From Flavobacteriaceae bacterium (GTDB lineage: Bacteria > Bacteroidota > Bacteroidia > Flavobacteriales > Flavobacteriaceae), in assembly GCA_029248405.1 (NCBI GenBank), contig JAQWJJ010000002.1, forward strand, positions 1 through 64,000: a stretch of 64,000 bases of DNA, written 5' to 3'. The notes under the pieces were generated by a model. It was not told the DNA's origin. It did no database searches and saw nothing but the letters and a program-made list of their open reading frames with translations. A program made the position numbers and the translations under genes. Shown here in pieces: positions 42,809-52,455 of the stretch. Each line of letters opens with the position of its first letter. Positions within the stretch are counted from its first letter, which is position 1.

Positions 42809-43906
42809 ATGATAAAAGAAGTGATTGATTCTAAAGCACTCCGCCATCTGACACCTGTCTTTGGTCACGAGGCATTCAGCGACCATGAACAAGTTGTTTT
42901 TTGCCATGACAAAGATACTGGTTTAAGGGCAATTATTGGTATTCATAATACGGTTTTAGGTCCTGCTTTAGGCGGAACACGTATGTGGAATTATGCAACC
43001 GAACAAGAGGCCCTCAAAGATGTTTTGCGCTTGTCGCGAGGGATGACTTATAAGTCTGCGATTACTGGATTGAACTTAGGGGGAGGCAAGGCTGTAATCA
43101 TTGGTGATGCCAAAACCCAAAAGACACCCGAATTGATGCTTAGGTTTGGTGAGTTTGTTCATGGCTTGGGCGGGCGTTACATTACCGCAGAAGATGTTGG
43201 CATGGAAACTGCCGACATGGATTTAGTGCGCACCGTGACCCCTTATGTAACTGGTATTTCTGAGGACAAAGGAGGTGCAGGAAATCCATCTCCCATAACA
43301 GCCTATGGTGTGTTTATGGGGATGAAAGCTGCGGCCAAATTCACTTATGGCTCTGAAGACCTTGAAAATAGAAAGGTACTTGTCCAAGGCATTGGGCATG
43401 TTGGTGAAGCACTTGTGGAGCATTTGACTAATGAAGGTGCCCGTGTGGTGATCAGTGACATCAGTCAAGAACGCTTGGAAAGAGTACGCGATAAATATCA
43501 TGCCACGATTTTCCAAGGGGCCGATGTGTACGCAGCAGATGTTGATATTTACGCGCCATGCGCTTTGGGTGCAACCATTAACGATGAAACATTAAAAGTG
43601 CTCAAGGCCAAAATTATTGCGGGAGCGGCCAATAACCAATTGGCAAATGAGTTCGAGCACGGAAATGCGTTAAGAGATAAAGGCATTGTTTACGCTCCAG
43701 ATTTTTTGATTAACGCTGGAGGCATAATTAATGTTTATGCAGAGTTAGAAAATTATGGTCGTCAAGAAATCATGCGCAAAACAGAAAATATTTATGACAC
43801 GACTTTGGAAATTTTGACCATTGCAGCAGACAAAGGCCTGACCTCTCATCAAGCAGCACTAGACGTGGCACAACAAAGAATAGACGCGCGTAAAAGCGAA
43901 AAATAA
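42809..43906 (+). CDS. Glu/Leu/Phe/Val dehydrogenase, leucine dehydrogenase type
   Basis: 365 residues. Oxidative deamination of branched-chain amino acids to 2-oxo acids with NAD, or the reverse. GPALGGTRMWNY is the conserved N-terminal segment, Lys82 and Lys94 (GGGKAVI) bind substrate, Asp129 (TAEDVGM) is catalytic, and GIGHVG (194-199) is the NAD-binding loop. The size matches leucine dehydrogenase rather than glutamate dehydrogenase. Monocistronic, with a strong promoter; the nusB promoter starts at its stop codon. Confidence 0.93.
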   Translation: MIKEVIDSKALRHLTPVFGHEAFSDHEQVVFCHDKDTGLRAIIGIHNTVLGPALGGTRMWNYATEQEALKDVLRLSRGMTYKSAITGLNLGGGKAVIIGDAKTQKTPELMLRFGEFVHGLGGRYITAEDVGMETADMDLVRTVTPYVTGISEDKGGAGNPSPITAYGVFMGMKAAAKFTYGSEDLENRKVLVQGIGHVGEALVEHLTNEGARVVISDISQERLERVRDKYHATIFQGADVYAADVDIYAPCALGATINDETLKVLKAKIIAGAANNQLANEFEHGNALRDKGIVYAPDFLINAGGIINVYAELENYGRQEIMRKTENIYDTTLEILTIAADKGLTSHQAALDVAQQRIDARKSEK

Positions 43907-43909
43907 ATC

Positions 43910-43917
43910 TATATTTG
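43910..43917 (+). promoter_or_regulatory. Candidate -7 element of nusB
   Basis: TATATTTG, exact TAnnTTTG, lies right behind the dehydrogenase stop codon. No TTG is found at the usual distance because that region is coding. Transcripts would begin near 43921, at the foot of the hairpin at 43920-43937. Confidence 0.45.
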
Positions 43918-43919
43918 CG

Positions 43920-43939
43920 AGGCGCAACAGTGCGCCTTT
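43920..43939 (+). terminator. Hairpin: dehydrogenase terminator or nusB leader stem
   Basis: AGGCGCA (43920-43926) pairs with TGCGCCT (43931-43937), loop ACAG, followed by only three T. It could terminate the dehydrogenase mRNA weakly. It also coincides with the predicted start of the nusB transcript, so it may be a 5'-end stem. Confidence 0.5.
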
Positions 43940-43960
43940 AATCCAAACGTTCTTTTAAAT

Positions 43961-44905
43961 ATGCTTACCAGACGTCACATACGAGTTAAAGTGCTTCAAT
44001 CCCTATATGCTTGGTCTCAAGACCAACAGCCAGATCATGCACCGCAACACAAATTTCTTTCCCATAGTTTGGAGCATATGCAAGATCTTCAGGCACTGAT
44101 GCTCATGGCGCTTGTAGCTATGCGTGATCATGCCCAAAAGTTTTTGGAAAGATCCCAGCAGAAACATTTGGCCAGTGATTCAGAAAAAAATCCAAGTTTC
44201 AATTTGCTGCAGAATAGGGTAATACAGATGGTAGCAGCCCACCAGAGCTTGAATGAATTTGCAAAAAACCGCAAATTAAACCACTGGATTCAGGACGACG
44301 AATACATTGCAATTTTATTTAACGCACTAAAAGCAATGGATTGGTACCACGATTATTTGGCCCTTAGCCAACCCAGCTTTGATCAAGATAAGGAGTTTGT
44401 CATCCGCATTTACCGAGAAGTTTTAGCCCCAAATGATAAGCTTTACGACTACCTCGAAGACAAGAGTCTCACCTGGGTAGATGATTTTCCATGGGTCAAT
44501 ACGGCAGTTGTCAAGACCTTCAATAAGCTGAGTGAAAAAAATCCAAGTATTTTGTTTGTGCCAGGGGTTTTTAAGGACAAAGATGACCGTGCTTTTAGTA
44601 AGATGCTCTTTCAGAAAGTACTAGACAGTACAGAGGAGCTGGACCAAGTCATGAAAGGCAAAACTCCAAATTGGGACCAAGAGCGCATCGCAGATTTGGA
44701 TTTGTTGATTTTGAGAATGGGCATCACAGAATTCTTGTATTTTCCGTCGATACCTGTTCGTGTGACCATCAATGAATATTTAGAGATTGCGAAAGAGTAC
44801 TCAACACCCAAAAGTAGTTTGTTCATTAATGGAATTTTAGACCATATTGTGAAGGAATTTATGGAGCAGGACAAATTGAATAAAAGTGGACGTGGCCTTA
44901 CTTAA
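43961..44905 (+). CDS. nusB: Transcription antitermination factor NusB, long Bacteroidota form
   Basis: 314 residues, about twice the size of E. coli NusB (139). MLTRRHIRVKVLQSLYAW opens the protein and the C-terminal third (about 190-310) carries the classic NusB helices (IADLDLLILRMGITEFLYF, VTINEYLEIAKEYSTPKSSLFINGILD). The additional helical middle is typical of this phylum. NusB with S10 binds boxA RNA and supports antitermination of rRNA operons. It precedes DUF1573 and yajC, a conserved neighbourhood. Confidence 0.93.
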   Translation: MLTRRHIRVKVLQSLYAWSQDQQPDHAPQHKFLSHSLEHMQDLQALMLMALVAMRDHAQKFLERSQQKHLASDSEKNPSFNLLQNRVIQMVAAHQSLNEFAKNRKLNHWIQDDEYIAILFNALKAMDWYHDYLALSQPSFDQDKEFVIRIYREVLAPNDKLYDYLEDKSLTWVDDFPWVNTAVVKTFNKLSEKNPSILFVPGVFKDKDDRAFSKMLFQKVLDSTEELDQVMKGKTPNWDQERIADLDLLILRMGITEFLYFPSIPVRVTINEYLEIAKEYSTPKSSLFINGILDHIVKEFMEQDKLNKSGRGLT

Positions 44906-44975
44906 AAGTAAAAAAATACCTAAATTAGTCCTCTTAAATTGAATCCTAATATATTTTAATTAAAAACTAAGCATC

Positions 44976-45455
44976 ATGAAAAAGACTTTATTCCTTGTCG
45001 CGTTGATGGCCGCTTTTACTTTCACATCATGTAAAGACAATGCCTCTGACAAAGTAAGCGCTGATAACGTAGCTGCGGCTGCAGAACGTGACACGCAAGC
45101 ACAAAAATTTCCTGTAATGGCTTTCGAAGAAAGTTCATTTGATTTCGGCACAATCAATCAAGGTGAGCCTCAAGAGCACGTGTTCCGTTTCACCAACAAT
45201 GGTGAGGCCGATCTTGTGATTGTTGACGCAAAGAGCTCATGTGGCTGTACGGTACCGCAATACCCAAAAACACCTGTTGCTCCAGGAGAATCGGGCGAGC
45301 TTTTGGTAAAATTCAACGGTAGTGGGAAAAATCAAGTCAGTAAGACTGTAACCATTACAGCAAATACTGAAAAAGGAAAAGAAATGATCAGTATCAAAGC
45401 TTTTGTGACGCCAAAAGCTGGTGCTGCTGAAGGATCTCCAATCAAGATTCAATAA
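44976..45455 (+). CDS. DUF1573 lipoprotein
   Basis: 159 residues. Signal peptide with lipobox (FTFTSC, Cys19). One immunoglobulin-like DUF1573 domain (about 48-145): FDFGTINQGEPQEHVFRFTNNG, then SSCGCTVPQYPKTPVAPGESGEL. The CGC pair is conserved in the family. Envelope protein of unknown function that commonly lies between nusB and yajC. Spacing to yajC is 19 nt. Confidence 0.93.
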   Translation: MKKTLFLVALMAAFTFTSCKDNASDKVSADNVAAAAERDTQAQKFPVMAFEESSFDFGTINQGEPQEHVFRFTNNGEADLVIVDAKSSCGCTVPQYPKTPVAPGESGELLVKFNGSGKNQVSKTVTITANTEKGKEMISIKAFVTPKAGAAEGSPIKIQ

Positions 45456-45474
45456 ATCATTAAGCCTCTTAATT

Positions 45475-45762
45475 ATGGAAAGTATCCAAGGCTTTGCGCC
45501 ACTTATTTTAATGTTTCTTGTGGTTTATCTGTTCATGATAAGGCCCCAAATGAAACGTGCCAAGCAGGAGAAGAAGTTTGCTGCTGAGATGAAAAAAGGG
45601 GACAAAGTCGTGACCAAAAGTGGACTTCATGCTAAAGTTCTTGAGTTGAATGATGATGACACATGTGTGCTTGAATCAGGGGCCGGGAAAATGAAGTATG
45701 AGCGCTCTGCAATTTCTTTAGAATTGAGTCAAAAGCTCAATAAAGGGAAGGCCACTAAATAG
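45475..45762 (+). CDS. yajC: Preprotein translocase subunit YajC
   Basis: 95 residues. One N-terminal transmembrane helix (about 8-23) followed by MIRPQMKRAKQEKKFAAEMK and the small beta domain KGDKVVTKSGLHAKVLEL. Accessory protein of SecDF-YajC in protein export. The ATG at 45475 is chosen over a frame open from 45421, which overlaps the DUF1573 gene. Followed by a strong terminator. The usual next gene in flavobacteria, coaE, is absent here. Confidence 0.95.
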   Translation: MESIQGFAPLILMFLVVYLFMIRPQMKRAKQEKKFAAEMKKGDKVVTKSGLHAKVLELNDDDTCVLESGAGKMKYERSAISLELSQKLNKGKATK

Positions 45763-45781
45763 CAAGAGGTCAGGTTTAAAC

Positions 45782-45813
45782 AAAAAAGGTTGCTCAAATG
45801 AGCAACCTTTTTT
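45782..45813. terminator. Bidirectional terminator after yajC
   Basis: A 14-bp perfect stem, 45782-45795 with 45800-45813 (GGTTGCTC core), loop AAAT, with A6 and T6 flanks. Serves yajC (+) and probably also the barrel-protein gene (-) that ends at 45881. Confidence 0.9.
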
Positions 45814-45880
45814 GTTTTGTTTATGAATCTTGCTGACCAAGGACAAAATAAGACCAGGCAAGGCAATGGCTGAGCTTTTT

Positions 45881-46438
45881 TTAAAATCTATAACCTACAA
45901 CTAGCCCACCGTTAAAGAAGCCCTCTGGCCCATCTGTTGCTGCTAGGTATCTGCCGCCTCCAATAAGTGCTTCGAATAGAAAGCCATTTTGATTGATCCA
46001 TTTCTTTCCTAGCGAAAAGCCGATTCCGGCACTATGCCAGTGCACTTCATTGGGTTCTATTGGATAGGGGAATTCAATACCATCATAAGTGTAGGCCTTG
46101 CCCACAGCATAGCGCAAACACCCTTCTATAAAAACACCGTTGATACCAAAATCTTGCTTTTGGTAAAAGTATTGACGGTAATAAGGTTGGAGGACAAATT
46201 TTGCAGTAAAATCAACATCTTCTCCACTAAGGTCAATTTTTGTCAAGGCCCCAATGCCAGAGGAATAGCTTAGGGCGTATTCGTAGCTGATCTCAATATT
46301 TGGCACCAAAAGACCTTCTAGAACATCGACTTTGATTTCTTGAATGGTTTGAGTGGATTCTTCGGTAACACTTTCAGTGTTTTGACAAAAAGCGATGAGC
46401 GGCAAGAAAAAAGCCCAATAATGAAGCGTATTTTTCAC
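45881..46438 (-). CDS. Probable outer-membrane beta-barrel protein
   Basis: 185 residues. Signal peptide KNTLHYWAFFLPLIAFCQ, then alternating amphipathic strands rich in Tyr/Gly (NIEISYEYALSYSSGIGAL, FVLQPYYRQYFY, GGGRYLAATD) and a terminal aromatic residue (GLVVGYRF) that fits BAM recognition. An 8-10-strand barrel is likely; the function is unknown. There is no ATG; a GTG at 46438 gives a clean signal peptide, while a GTG at 46477 would overlap pepT by 29 nt. Confidence 0.75.
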   Translation of the reverse strand: MKNTLHYWAFFLPLIAFCQNTESVTEESTQTIQEIKVDVLEGLLVPNIEISYEYALSYSSGIGALTKIDLSGEDVDFTAKFVLQPYYRQYFYQKQDFGINGVFIEGCLRYAVGKAYTYDGIEFPYPIEPNEVHWHSAGIGFSLGKKWINQNGFLFEALIGGGRYLAATDGPEGFFNGGLVVGYRF

Positions 46439-46448
46439 AAAATATAGT

Positions 46449-47702
46449 TTAAATATTAGTGTTTTTTGATTTTTCACTTGCTAAGGTAGCGATATTGACA
46501 ATAACTTCTATCGCCTTAAGCATACTTTCTACCGGAACATATTCATAGCGTCCATGAAAATTATGCCCTCCTGCAAAAATGTTAGGACAAGGTAAGCCCA
46601 TAAAAGATAATTGTGATCCATCTGTGCCCCCACGAATAGGTTTTATGATTGGTTGGACCCCGGATTTTTCCATAGCCTCCTGAGCTAAATCAACAATGTG
46701 CATCATGGGCTCAATTTTTTCGCGCATGTTAAAGTATTGATCTTTAATCTCGACTTTAACTCGGTCAATACCCAGTGCGTCATTCATATCCTGTGCGATC
46801 TGATGCATGGCTCTTTTGCGCTTTTCGAACTTGTCACGATCGTGGTCCCTGATGATGTAGCTCAGGGTAGTTTGTTCGACATCGCCAGTAAAATGATGAA
46901 GGTGATAAAATCCTTCTCGACCCTCGGTGCGTTCTGGTGTTTCTTGTTCTGGAAGGGATTTGATGAATTGTTGCGCTAAGTAAGTGCTGTTGATCATTTT
47001 GCCCTTGGCATACCCTGGGTGGACCATCTTTCCACTAATGGTCACCTCTGCACCAGCGGCGTTAAAGTTTTCAAATTCCAGTTCTCCTATCTGGCTGCCA
47101 TCCATGGTGTATGCCCAATCCGCGCCAAATCTAGTGACATCAAACTTGTGCGCACCTCGTCCTATTTCCTCATCAGGTGTGAAACCTATTTTAATGGTGC
47201 CATGTGGTATTTCTGGGTGCGCCAAGAGGTGCTGCATGGCCGAAATGATTTCTGCTATCCCTGCCTTGTCATCTGCTCCTAAAAGCGTTGTGCCATCGGT
47301 TACAATGAGTGTATTCCCTATATAAAGTAAAAGGTCGTCAAAATCATTTGGTGACAGTATAATTTGTTCTTTTGCATTCAATACAATATCGTCACCCTGG
47401 TAATTTTCGATGACTCTAGGAGTGACATTGGCTCCTGTGAAATCTGGTGATGTGTCAAAATGAGAGATGAAACCGATGACGGGTACCTCATGGGCCACAT
47501 TACTGGGCAGGGTTGCTTGGATATAGGCATTGTCATCGATTGTGACATCGGAAAGTCCAATGACCTTAAGCTCCTCCACCAGGCGGCGTGCCAGCACCCA
47601 TTGCTTTTCTGTACTCGGTGTCGCGGAAGAATTGGGGTCACTTTCGGTGTCGCAGGTGACATAACTGATAAAGCGCTTGATGAGTTCGTCTTTTGAAAAC
47701 AT
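46449..47702 (-). CDS. pepT: Peptidase T (tripeptide aminopeptidase)
   Basis: 417 residues, M20 family. Removes N-terminal residues from tripeptides in the cytoplasm. Zinc ligands and catalytic residues are visible: His81-x-Asp83 in [17 protein letters not shown] (141-148), Glu178-Glu179 in TPDEEIGRG, the Asp of YTMDG, and the terminal His of [22 protein letters not shown] completes the site. It precedes the barrel gene and diverges from pyrD with 84 nt between starts. Confidence 0.95.
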   Translation of the reverse strand: MFSKDELIKRFISYVTCDTESDPNSSATPSTEKQWVLARRLVEELKVIGLSDVTIDDNAYIQATLPSNVAHEVPVIGFISHFDTSPDFTGANVTPRVIENYQGDDIVLNAKEQIILSPNDFDDLLLYIGNTLIVTDGTTLLGADDKAGIAEIISAMQHLLAHPEIPHGTIKIGFTPDEEIGRGAHKFDVTRFGADWAYTMDGSQIGELEFENFNAAGAEVTISGKMVHPGYAKGKMINSTYLAQQFIKSLPEQETPERTEGREGFYHLHHFTGDVEQTTLSYIIRDHDRDKFEKRKRAMHQIAQDMNDALGIDRVKVEIKDQYFNMREKIEPMMHIVDLAQEAMEKSGVQPIIKPIRGGTDGSQLSFMGLPCPNIFAGGHNFHGRYEYVPVESMLKAIEVIVNIATLASEKSKNTNI

Positions 47703-47762
47703 AACATGAATTTATTATGCAAATTAAGGCATTACTTCCTTACAAAATATCGGTTTTAATAG

Positions 47763-47770
47763 TAATTTTG
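47763..47770 (+). promoter_or_regulatory. Candidate -7 element of pyrD
   Basis: TAATTTTG, exact TAnnTTTG, ends 16 nt before the ATG. The -33 region offers only TTA (47740-47742, 20-nt spacing). Confidence 0.4.
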
Positions 47771-47786
47771 CTTTGAAACTTGACTT

Positions 47787-48815
47787 ATGTATCAAAATTT
47801 TATTAGACCTCTTCTTTTTATGTTCGATCCCGAAATGGTGCACCATGTCACATTTCGTTTGATCAAGCTGGCGCACCGATTAGGTTGCTCTTTACTTTTT
47901 CGGAAGTTATACAGAATCAACGATCCAAGTCTTCATCGTCAGGTTTTTGGCATTGACTTCCCAAACCCTGTTGGGCTTGCGGCAGGATTCGATAAGGATG
48001 CTCAATTATATCATGAATTGGCCAATTTTGGATTTGGTTTTATTGAGATTGGCACGGTAACACCAAAGCCCCAAGACGGTAATCCCAAAAAGCGCCTGTT
48101 CCGACTTAAAGAAGACCAAGGCATCATCAATCGCATGGGTTTCAATAACCGCGGTGTTGAAAATGCCGTAAAGGCATTGAGAAAAAATAACGGTGTTGTT
48201 ATTGGTGGAAACATTGGAAAAAATAAAACCACACCAAATGCTCGTGCAGCTGAAGATTACCGGCAATGTTTTGAGGCCTTATTTCCGTACGTAGATTATT
48301 TTGTAGTCAATGTCAGTTCGCCAAATACACCGGATTTGCGGGCACTCCAAGACAAGGAGCCGCTGACCGCTTTACTCAATGACCTTCAAGTGGTCAACAA
48401 CCAGAAGTCGACGCCTAAACCAATTCTATTAAAAATAGCGCCTGATTTAACACATGGGCAGCTTAAGGACATTATTGAGATCGTGGCGTTGACCAAAATT
48501 GATGGTGTCATTGCCACCAATACAACCATTGCTCGTGATGGATTGATCAGTGGCAATAAAAACGAAGCTGGCGGCCTCAGTGGGCGGCCATTGCGTGAAC
48601 GGTCCACCGAAGTGATCAGATTCTTGCATCAAGAAAGTAAAGGTGCATTCCCAATTGTCGGTGTTGGCGGCATCAATTCTGCTCAAGACGCATTAGACAA
48701 AATTGATGCGGGTGCCTCATTGGTGCAGATTTATACAGGATTTGTTTATGGCGGCCCTGCGTTGATTCGAGACATCAATAAGGCTTTGGTTGAAAAGACC
48801 GTCAAGAACCCATGA
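47787..48815 (+). CDS. pyrD: Dihydroorotate dehydrogenase (quinone)
   Basis: 342 residues, class 2 (membrane-associated) enzyme of pyrimidine synthesis, passing electrons to quinone. The N-terminal amphipathic helices ([20 protein letters not shown]) are typical of class 2. FMN-barrel motifs: [49 protein letters not shown] (catalytic Ser in place of Cys), GGLSGRPL and GVGGI. The stop overlaps the next gene as ATGA. Confidence 0.97.
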   Translation: MYQNFIRPLLFMFDPEMVHHVTFRLIKLAHRLGCSLLFRKLYRINDPSLHRQVFGIDFPNPVGLAAGFDKDAQLYHELANFGFGFIEIGTVTPKPQDGNPKKRLFRLKEDQGIINRMGFNNRGVENAVKALRKNNGVVIGGNIGKNKTTPNARAAEDYRQCFEALFPYVDYFVVNVSSPNTPDLRALQDKEPLTALLNDLQVVNNQKSTPKPILLKIAPDLTHGQLKDIIEIVALTKIDGVIATNTTIARDGLISGNKNEAGGLSGRPLRERSTEVIRFLHQESKGAFPIVGVGGINSAQDALDKIDAGASLVQIYTGFVYGGPALIRDINKALVEKTVKNP

Positions 48816-49420
48816 GTTTATGGAGTTTTGCCTTACTCTCTTTGGCCTTAGCAATTTCTCCTGGCCCAGATAATCTTTATGTATTGGCCCAGTCCATGAA
48901 GCATGGATTCAAGACCGGTTTATGGATTATTTTGGGATTGATTACCGGGTGCCTGATCCATACAACATTACTGGCATTGGGCTTCTCCGCACTTATAGAT
49001 GCCTGGCCAGCTATTTTGTTGGTCTTCAGGATCTTTGGCGGAGGTTATTTGCTGTATTTAGCGTACCGAATAGCCTTAAGTAGTCCTTATTTAGTGTTGG
49101 ATCAGGCCGCCGAGTTCAACCAATCGCGAGCGTGGTTTCAGAAGGGTTTCATCTTGAATGTTTCTAACCCAAAAGTATTTTTATTTTTTGTGGCTTTGTT
49201 TCCAGGGTTTTTGTGGGACAAGCAAGACCATACTGTTTTCCAATTTTATGTTCTGGGCTTGATTTTTATGTTGTCTACTGCCATTGTTTTTAGTTTTGTC
49301 GCATTTTTGGCTGCAAGATTAGGCCGAATATTGATGTCAAAAACTAAATTTTGGGTGGTGTTTCATTGGTTGCAGGTATTGTTGTTTGTTGGGCTAGCGG
49401 TCTATATTTTCTTGCCGTGA
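48812..49420 (+). CDS. LysE/RhtB family translocator
   Basis: 202 residues with about six transmembrane helices. The N-terminal [22 protein letters not shown] is the signature of amino-acid exporters of the LysE superfamily, and [21 protein letters not shown] is also conserved. Probably exports an amino acid or a derivative; substrate unknown. Translationally coupled to pyrD. Confidence 0.9.
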   Translation: MSLWSFALLSLALAISPGPDNLYVLAQSMKHGFKTGLWIILGLITGCLIHTTLLALGFSALIDAWPAILLVFRIFGGGYLLYLAYRIALSSPYLVLDQAAEFNQSRAWFQKGFILNVSNPKVFLFFVALFPGFLWDKQDHTVFQFYVLGLIFMLSTAIVFSFVAFLAARLGRILMSKTKFWVVFHWLQVLLFVGLAVYIFLP

Positions 49421-49481
49421 TGGGGTAATATTTTGATTATTCAAGACCTCTTCTACCTGATGGATTTTTGTACCTTTACTC

Positions 49482-50345
49482 ATGCTTTCGATCAAAATTA
49501 TTGAGTGCCCTAGAGATGCCATGCAAGGCATCAAGCAGTGGATTCCAACAGTTGAGAAAACTCAATACATCCAGTCTCTTTTGGCATGCGGTTTCGATAC
49601 AATTGATTTTGGTAGTTTCGTTTCGCCCAAAGCCATACCTCAGATGCGGGATACTCAGGATGTGCTCAGCGGTCTTGACAGGAGCAATAGCAGCACAAAC
49701 CTCCTGGCTATTGTCGCCAATCTCCGTGGTGCAGAACAAGCCATGGCCTTTTCTGAAATCGATTTTATTGGTTATCCTTTTTCTATTTCTGAAAATTTCC
49801 AAATGCGCAATACGCACAAAACAATTGCAGAATCGATCATTGTTTTAGATCAAATTTTGTCCCTTGCGCGCAAGCATGGCAAGCAGGTTGTGACTTATTT
49901 ATCGATGGGTTTTGGAAACCCCTATGGGGATCCTTGGGATAGCGATATTGTCGGTCGTTGGACGGATAAATTGGCGCAAATGGGTGTGTCGGTTATTTCT
50001 TTGAGTGACACCATTGGTTCTGCGACACCCGAGGTGATTGGTGCTTTATTTGGACAAATCATTCCACAATACCCTTCGATTGAATTTGGGGCTCATTTAC
50101 ACACTCATCCAGCGCTATGGCATGACAAAATAGACGCCGCGTTTCGAGCGGGTTGTTATCGGTATGATGGCGCCATACAAGGTTTTGGAGGTTGTCCAAT
50201 GGCAAAGGATGAACTGACGGGCAATATGCCGACAGAAAAATTATTGAGCTATTTTACAACACAAAGGGCAGATCACAAGGTGAAAATGACTGCTTTTGAA
50301 AGCGCTTACAATCAAGCTTCTAAAATATTCAAACATGGTCATTAG
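49482..50345 (+). CDS. Hydroxymethylglutaryl-CoA lyase
   Basis: 287 residues. Cleaves HMG-CoA to acetyl-CoA and acetoacetate, the last step of leucine catabolism. Motifs: ECPRDAMQGI with metal- and substrate-binding Arg and Asp, YLSMGFGNPYGDPW, SLSDTIGSATPE, GAHLHTHP for metal binding, and GFGGCPMA with the catalytic Cys. A leucine-type dehydrogenase elsewhere in the window would feed the same pathway. The coding end overlaps the next start by 11 nt. Confidence 0.93.
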   Translation: MLSIKIIECPRDAMQGIKQWIPTVEKTQYIQSLLACGFDTIDFGSFVSPKAIPQMRDTQDVLSGLDRSNSSTNLLAIVANLRGAEQAMAFSEIDFIGYPFSISENFQMRNTHKTIAESIIVLDQILSLARKHGKQVVTYLSMGFGNPYGDPWDSDIVGRWTDKLAQMGVSVISLSDTIGSATPEVIGALFGQIIPQYPSIEFGAHLHTHPALWHDKIDAAFRAGCYRYDGAIQGFGGCPMAKDELTGNMPTEKLLSYFTTQRADHKVKMTAFESAYNQASKIFKHGH

Positions 50346-51876
50346 AGTCAAGTATTTATTGTGTGCAGTGGTTTTAATTTGTGCCACAAGCTGTCGTGAT
50401 AAGGCAGGCATTGCGGCCATTGAGGATGAGGTCATTTTCAATTTTGTCCAGCTGAACGATGTTTATGAAATCGCGCCTCTTGGAGGGGGGCTTTACGGAG
50501 GAATGGCTCGTGTGGCCTATGTCGTCGATTCTCTTAAAGCTATTAATCCCAATACTTATTTGTTCATGTCGGGTGACTTCCTGAACCCCTCTCTCTTGGG
50601 CAATGTCAAGTTTCAAGGGTCCCGAATAAAGGGAAGGCAAATGATTGAAGTGATGAATGCGATGGATTTCACTATGGTGACTTTCGGCAACCACGAATTT
50701 GATTTAAGTTACGCGTCATTTGCGCAAAGGCTCAATGAGTCTTCATTTGATTGGGTCAATGCCAATTGCTACCACGACCAGTCGGGTGTTCTGAGTTTGT
50801 TTCAGCGCCACCGTGGTGCACTTACAGATACAGTGCCACAAACCAAGATTTTGAGTATCGAGTCGCCTCGAGGCACCCCTCTTAAAGTCGGCTTTTTTGG
50901 GGTGACGATTCCGAGCAATCCTAAGCCTTATGTTCATTATGCAGATATGTTTGAGCAGGCTTCATGGGCGACCCAGCAGTTGCAAAATGACGATGTTGAT
51001 ATGATTGTAGCTCTGACGCACCTTGAGAAAAATATGGATCTAGAAATAGCCCGGCAAAATCCTAATATTGATCTTATTCTCGGGGGGCATGAGCATAACC
51101 ATATGCTTTTACAAAGCGGTCAAACAGTGATTGCGAAGTCCGACGCTAATGCGAAAAATATTTATGTGCACCAAGTGCGCTACGGAGATTCCCGCAAGTC
51201 CTGGCAAATCGAATCTAAGTTGCTTCCCATAACGAACAAAACGCCAGAAAATCAACATGTTGCAGCTATTGTGCGTAAATGGGACAAGGTGCTTCAGCAG
51301 GAATTGGGCAGTGTTTTGGATGACCCCAACACTGTCATATACCAAGCCAAGACACCCTTAGACGGACGCGATAAGCAGAGCCGAAGTGAGCAAACTAATT
51401 TGGGCATGCTCATCACTACAGCGATGGCAGCTTCTTTTGATCCACCATTAGGTGCTGCAATAGTCAATGGTGGATCGATGCGCCTTGATGATTATTTGTC
51501 TGGTGGGATTACCGCAATTGATTTGTTTCGGGTTTTGCCATTTGGCGATGGCATACTCCAGGTTGAATTATCAGGAGCGCTGCTTAAGGAAGTCCTGAAT
51601 TACGGAGAAAGTCAAAAGGGAGAAGGCGCTTATCTGCAACGCTATGGGATGACCAAAGACGCAAGTGACCGATGGAATTATCAAGGGACGCCAATTGTGG
51701 ACCATCAAAAATATTGGATCGCTGCCAGTGAATATCTTTTACGTGGTTTTGACATTCCTTTTTTGACCCCCGACCATCCAGAAGTCTATCAGGTACTCAG
51801 GCCAAATGCTGAAGATCTTTCAGCTGATATCAGAAAATCAATTATTCATTACTTAAACAACTCACAAAATGATTAA
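50335..51876 (+). CDS. 5'-nucleotidase/UshA-like metallophosphatase lipoprotein
   Basis: 513 residues. Lipobox at Cys20 (ICATSC). The calcineurin-like phosphatase domain (about 30-300) shows FVQLNDVYEI, MSGDFLNPS, TFGNHEFD, VALTHLEKN and GGHEHNH. The C-terminal 5'-nucleotidase domain (about 340-500) has LGMLITTAM, AAIVNGGSMR and the aromatic substrate segment. The usual DxH in the first metal motif reads NDVYE here, a deviation shared by a subgroup. Acts on extracellular nucleotides or related phosphoesters. The start at 50335 is chosen over 50296, which overlaps more of the lyase gene. Confidence 0.88.
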   Translation: MVIRVKYLLCAVVLICATSCRDKAGIAAIEDEVIFNFVQLNDVYEIAPLGGGLYGGMARVAYVVDSLKAINPNTYLFMSGDFLNPSLLGNVKFQGSRIKGRQMIEVMNAMDFTMVTFGNHEFDLSYASFAQRLNESSFDWVNANCYHDQSGVLSLFQRHRGALTDTVPQTKILSIESPRGTPLKVGFFGVTIPSNPKPYVHYADMFEQASWATQQLQNDDVDMIVALTHLEKNMDLEIARQNPNIDLILGGHEHNHMLLQSGQTVIAKSDANAKNIYVHQVRYGDSRKSWQIESKLLPITNKTPENQHVAAIVRKWDKVLQQELGSVLDDPNTVIYQAKTPLDGRDKQSRSEQTNLGMLITTAMAASFDPPLGAAIVNGGSMRLDDYLSGGITAIDLFRVLPFGDGILQVELSGALLKEVLNYGESQKGEGAYLQRYGMTKDASDRWNYQGTPIVDHQKYWIAASEYLLRGFDIPFLTPDHPEVYQVLRPNAEDLSADIRKSIIHYLNNSQND

Positions 51877-52345
51877 AATTTTAAAACCTGCAGGATGGAT
51901 CGCGTTGTTCGCGCTTGTGGTGATTCAATTTGTGCAACCCGACAAGAACCAACAAGGATATGAGTCTGTGGTGCTCTTCGAGCAAGAAACTCAGGTCAGC
52001 GAAGAGCTTGGTGTTTTTCTGCGCACTAATTGTTATGACTGCCACAGCAACCAAACTAATTATCCATGGTATAGCCAAATTTCACCACTCAATTATTGGT
52101 TAGAGGAGCATATTGTTGACGGCAAAAAACACTTTAATGTCTCGGATTGGGCCACTTATTCTGTCAAGAAAAAAGACCATAAACTCGACGAGTTGATAGA
52201 GGAGGTGGAAGAAGGGGAGATGCCATTACCCTCTTATCAGTATGTGCATGGATGTCTCACAAGCGAACAAAAAATGGTCTTGATCGAATGGGCACAGATG
52301 GCACGGCTGAATTATCAAGAGGAGCTTAAGGTCCTTGAGCTTTAA
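51869..52345 (+). CDS. Haem-binding-domain protein
   Basis: 158 residues. One N-terminal membrane segment (about 9-23) acts as an anchor. The CYDCHSNQTNYPWY motif is a c-type haem site of the haem_bd family, followed by ISPLNYWLEEHIVDGK and the EGEMPLPSYQYVH segment that supplies a distal ligand. Periplasmic side of the inner membrane; electron-transfer or sensing role unknown. It overlaps the nucleotidase end by 8 nt, so coexpression is likely. Confidence 0.88.
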   Translation: MIKILKPAGWIALFALVVIQFVQPDKNQQGYESVVLFEQETQVSEELGVFLRTNCYDCHSNQTNYPWYSQISPLNYWLEEHIVDGKKHFNVSDWATYSVKKKDHKLDELIEEVEEGEMPLPSYQYVHGCLTSEQKMVLIEWAQMARLNYQEELKVLEL

Positions 52346-52394
52346 GCGCTTTTATTTTATTGTCCCTAACGCACCAAGTTCACGACTTTAATTG

Positions 52395-52402
52395 TATCTT
52401 TG
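52395..52402 (+). promoter_or_regulatory. Candidate -7 element of guaB
   Basis: TATCTTTG, exact TAnnTTTG. Start near 52406, coinciding with the first base of the 10-bp inverted repeat that encloses the leader. The -33 TTG is not found at the normal distance. Confidence 0.5.
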
Positions 52403-52405
52403 CAT

Positions 52406-52454
52406 GCAATTAAATATCAGCGAAGAGCGCTGTAACAGTTCTTAATTTAATTGC
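52406..52454 (+). promoter_or_regulatory. Structured guaB leader
   Basis: The arms GCAATTAAAT (52406-52415) and ATTTAATTGC (52445-52454) are a perfect 10-bp inverted repeat that ends 1 nt before the guaB ATG. Inside it, CAGCG (52418-52422) pairs with CGCTG (52428-52432) around AAGAG. The whole predicted 5' untranslated region is thus folded and the ribosome entry site would be occluded. Confidence 0.5.
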
Positions 52455-52455
52455 C

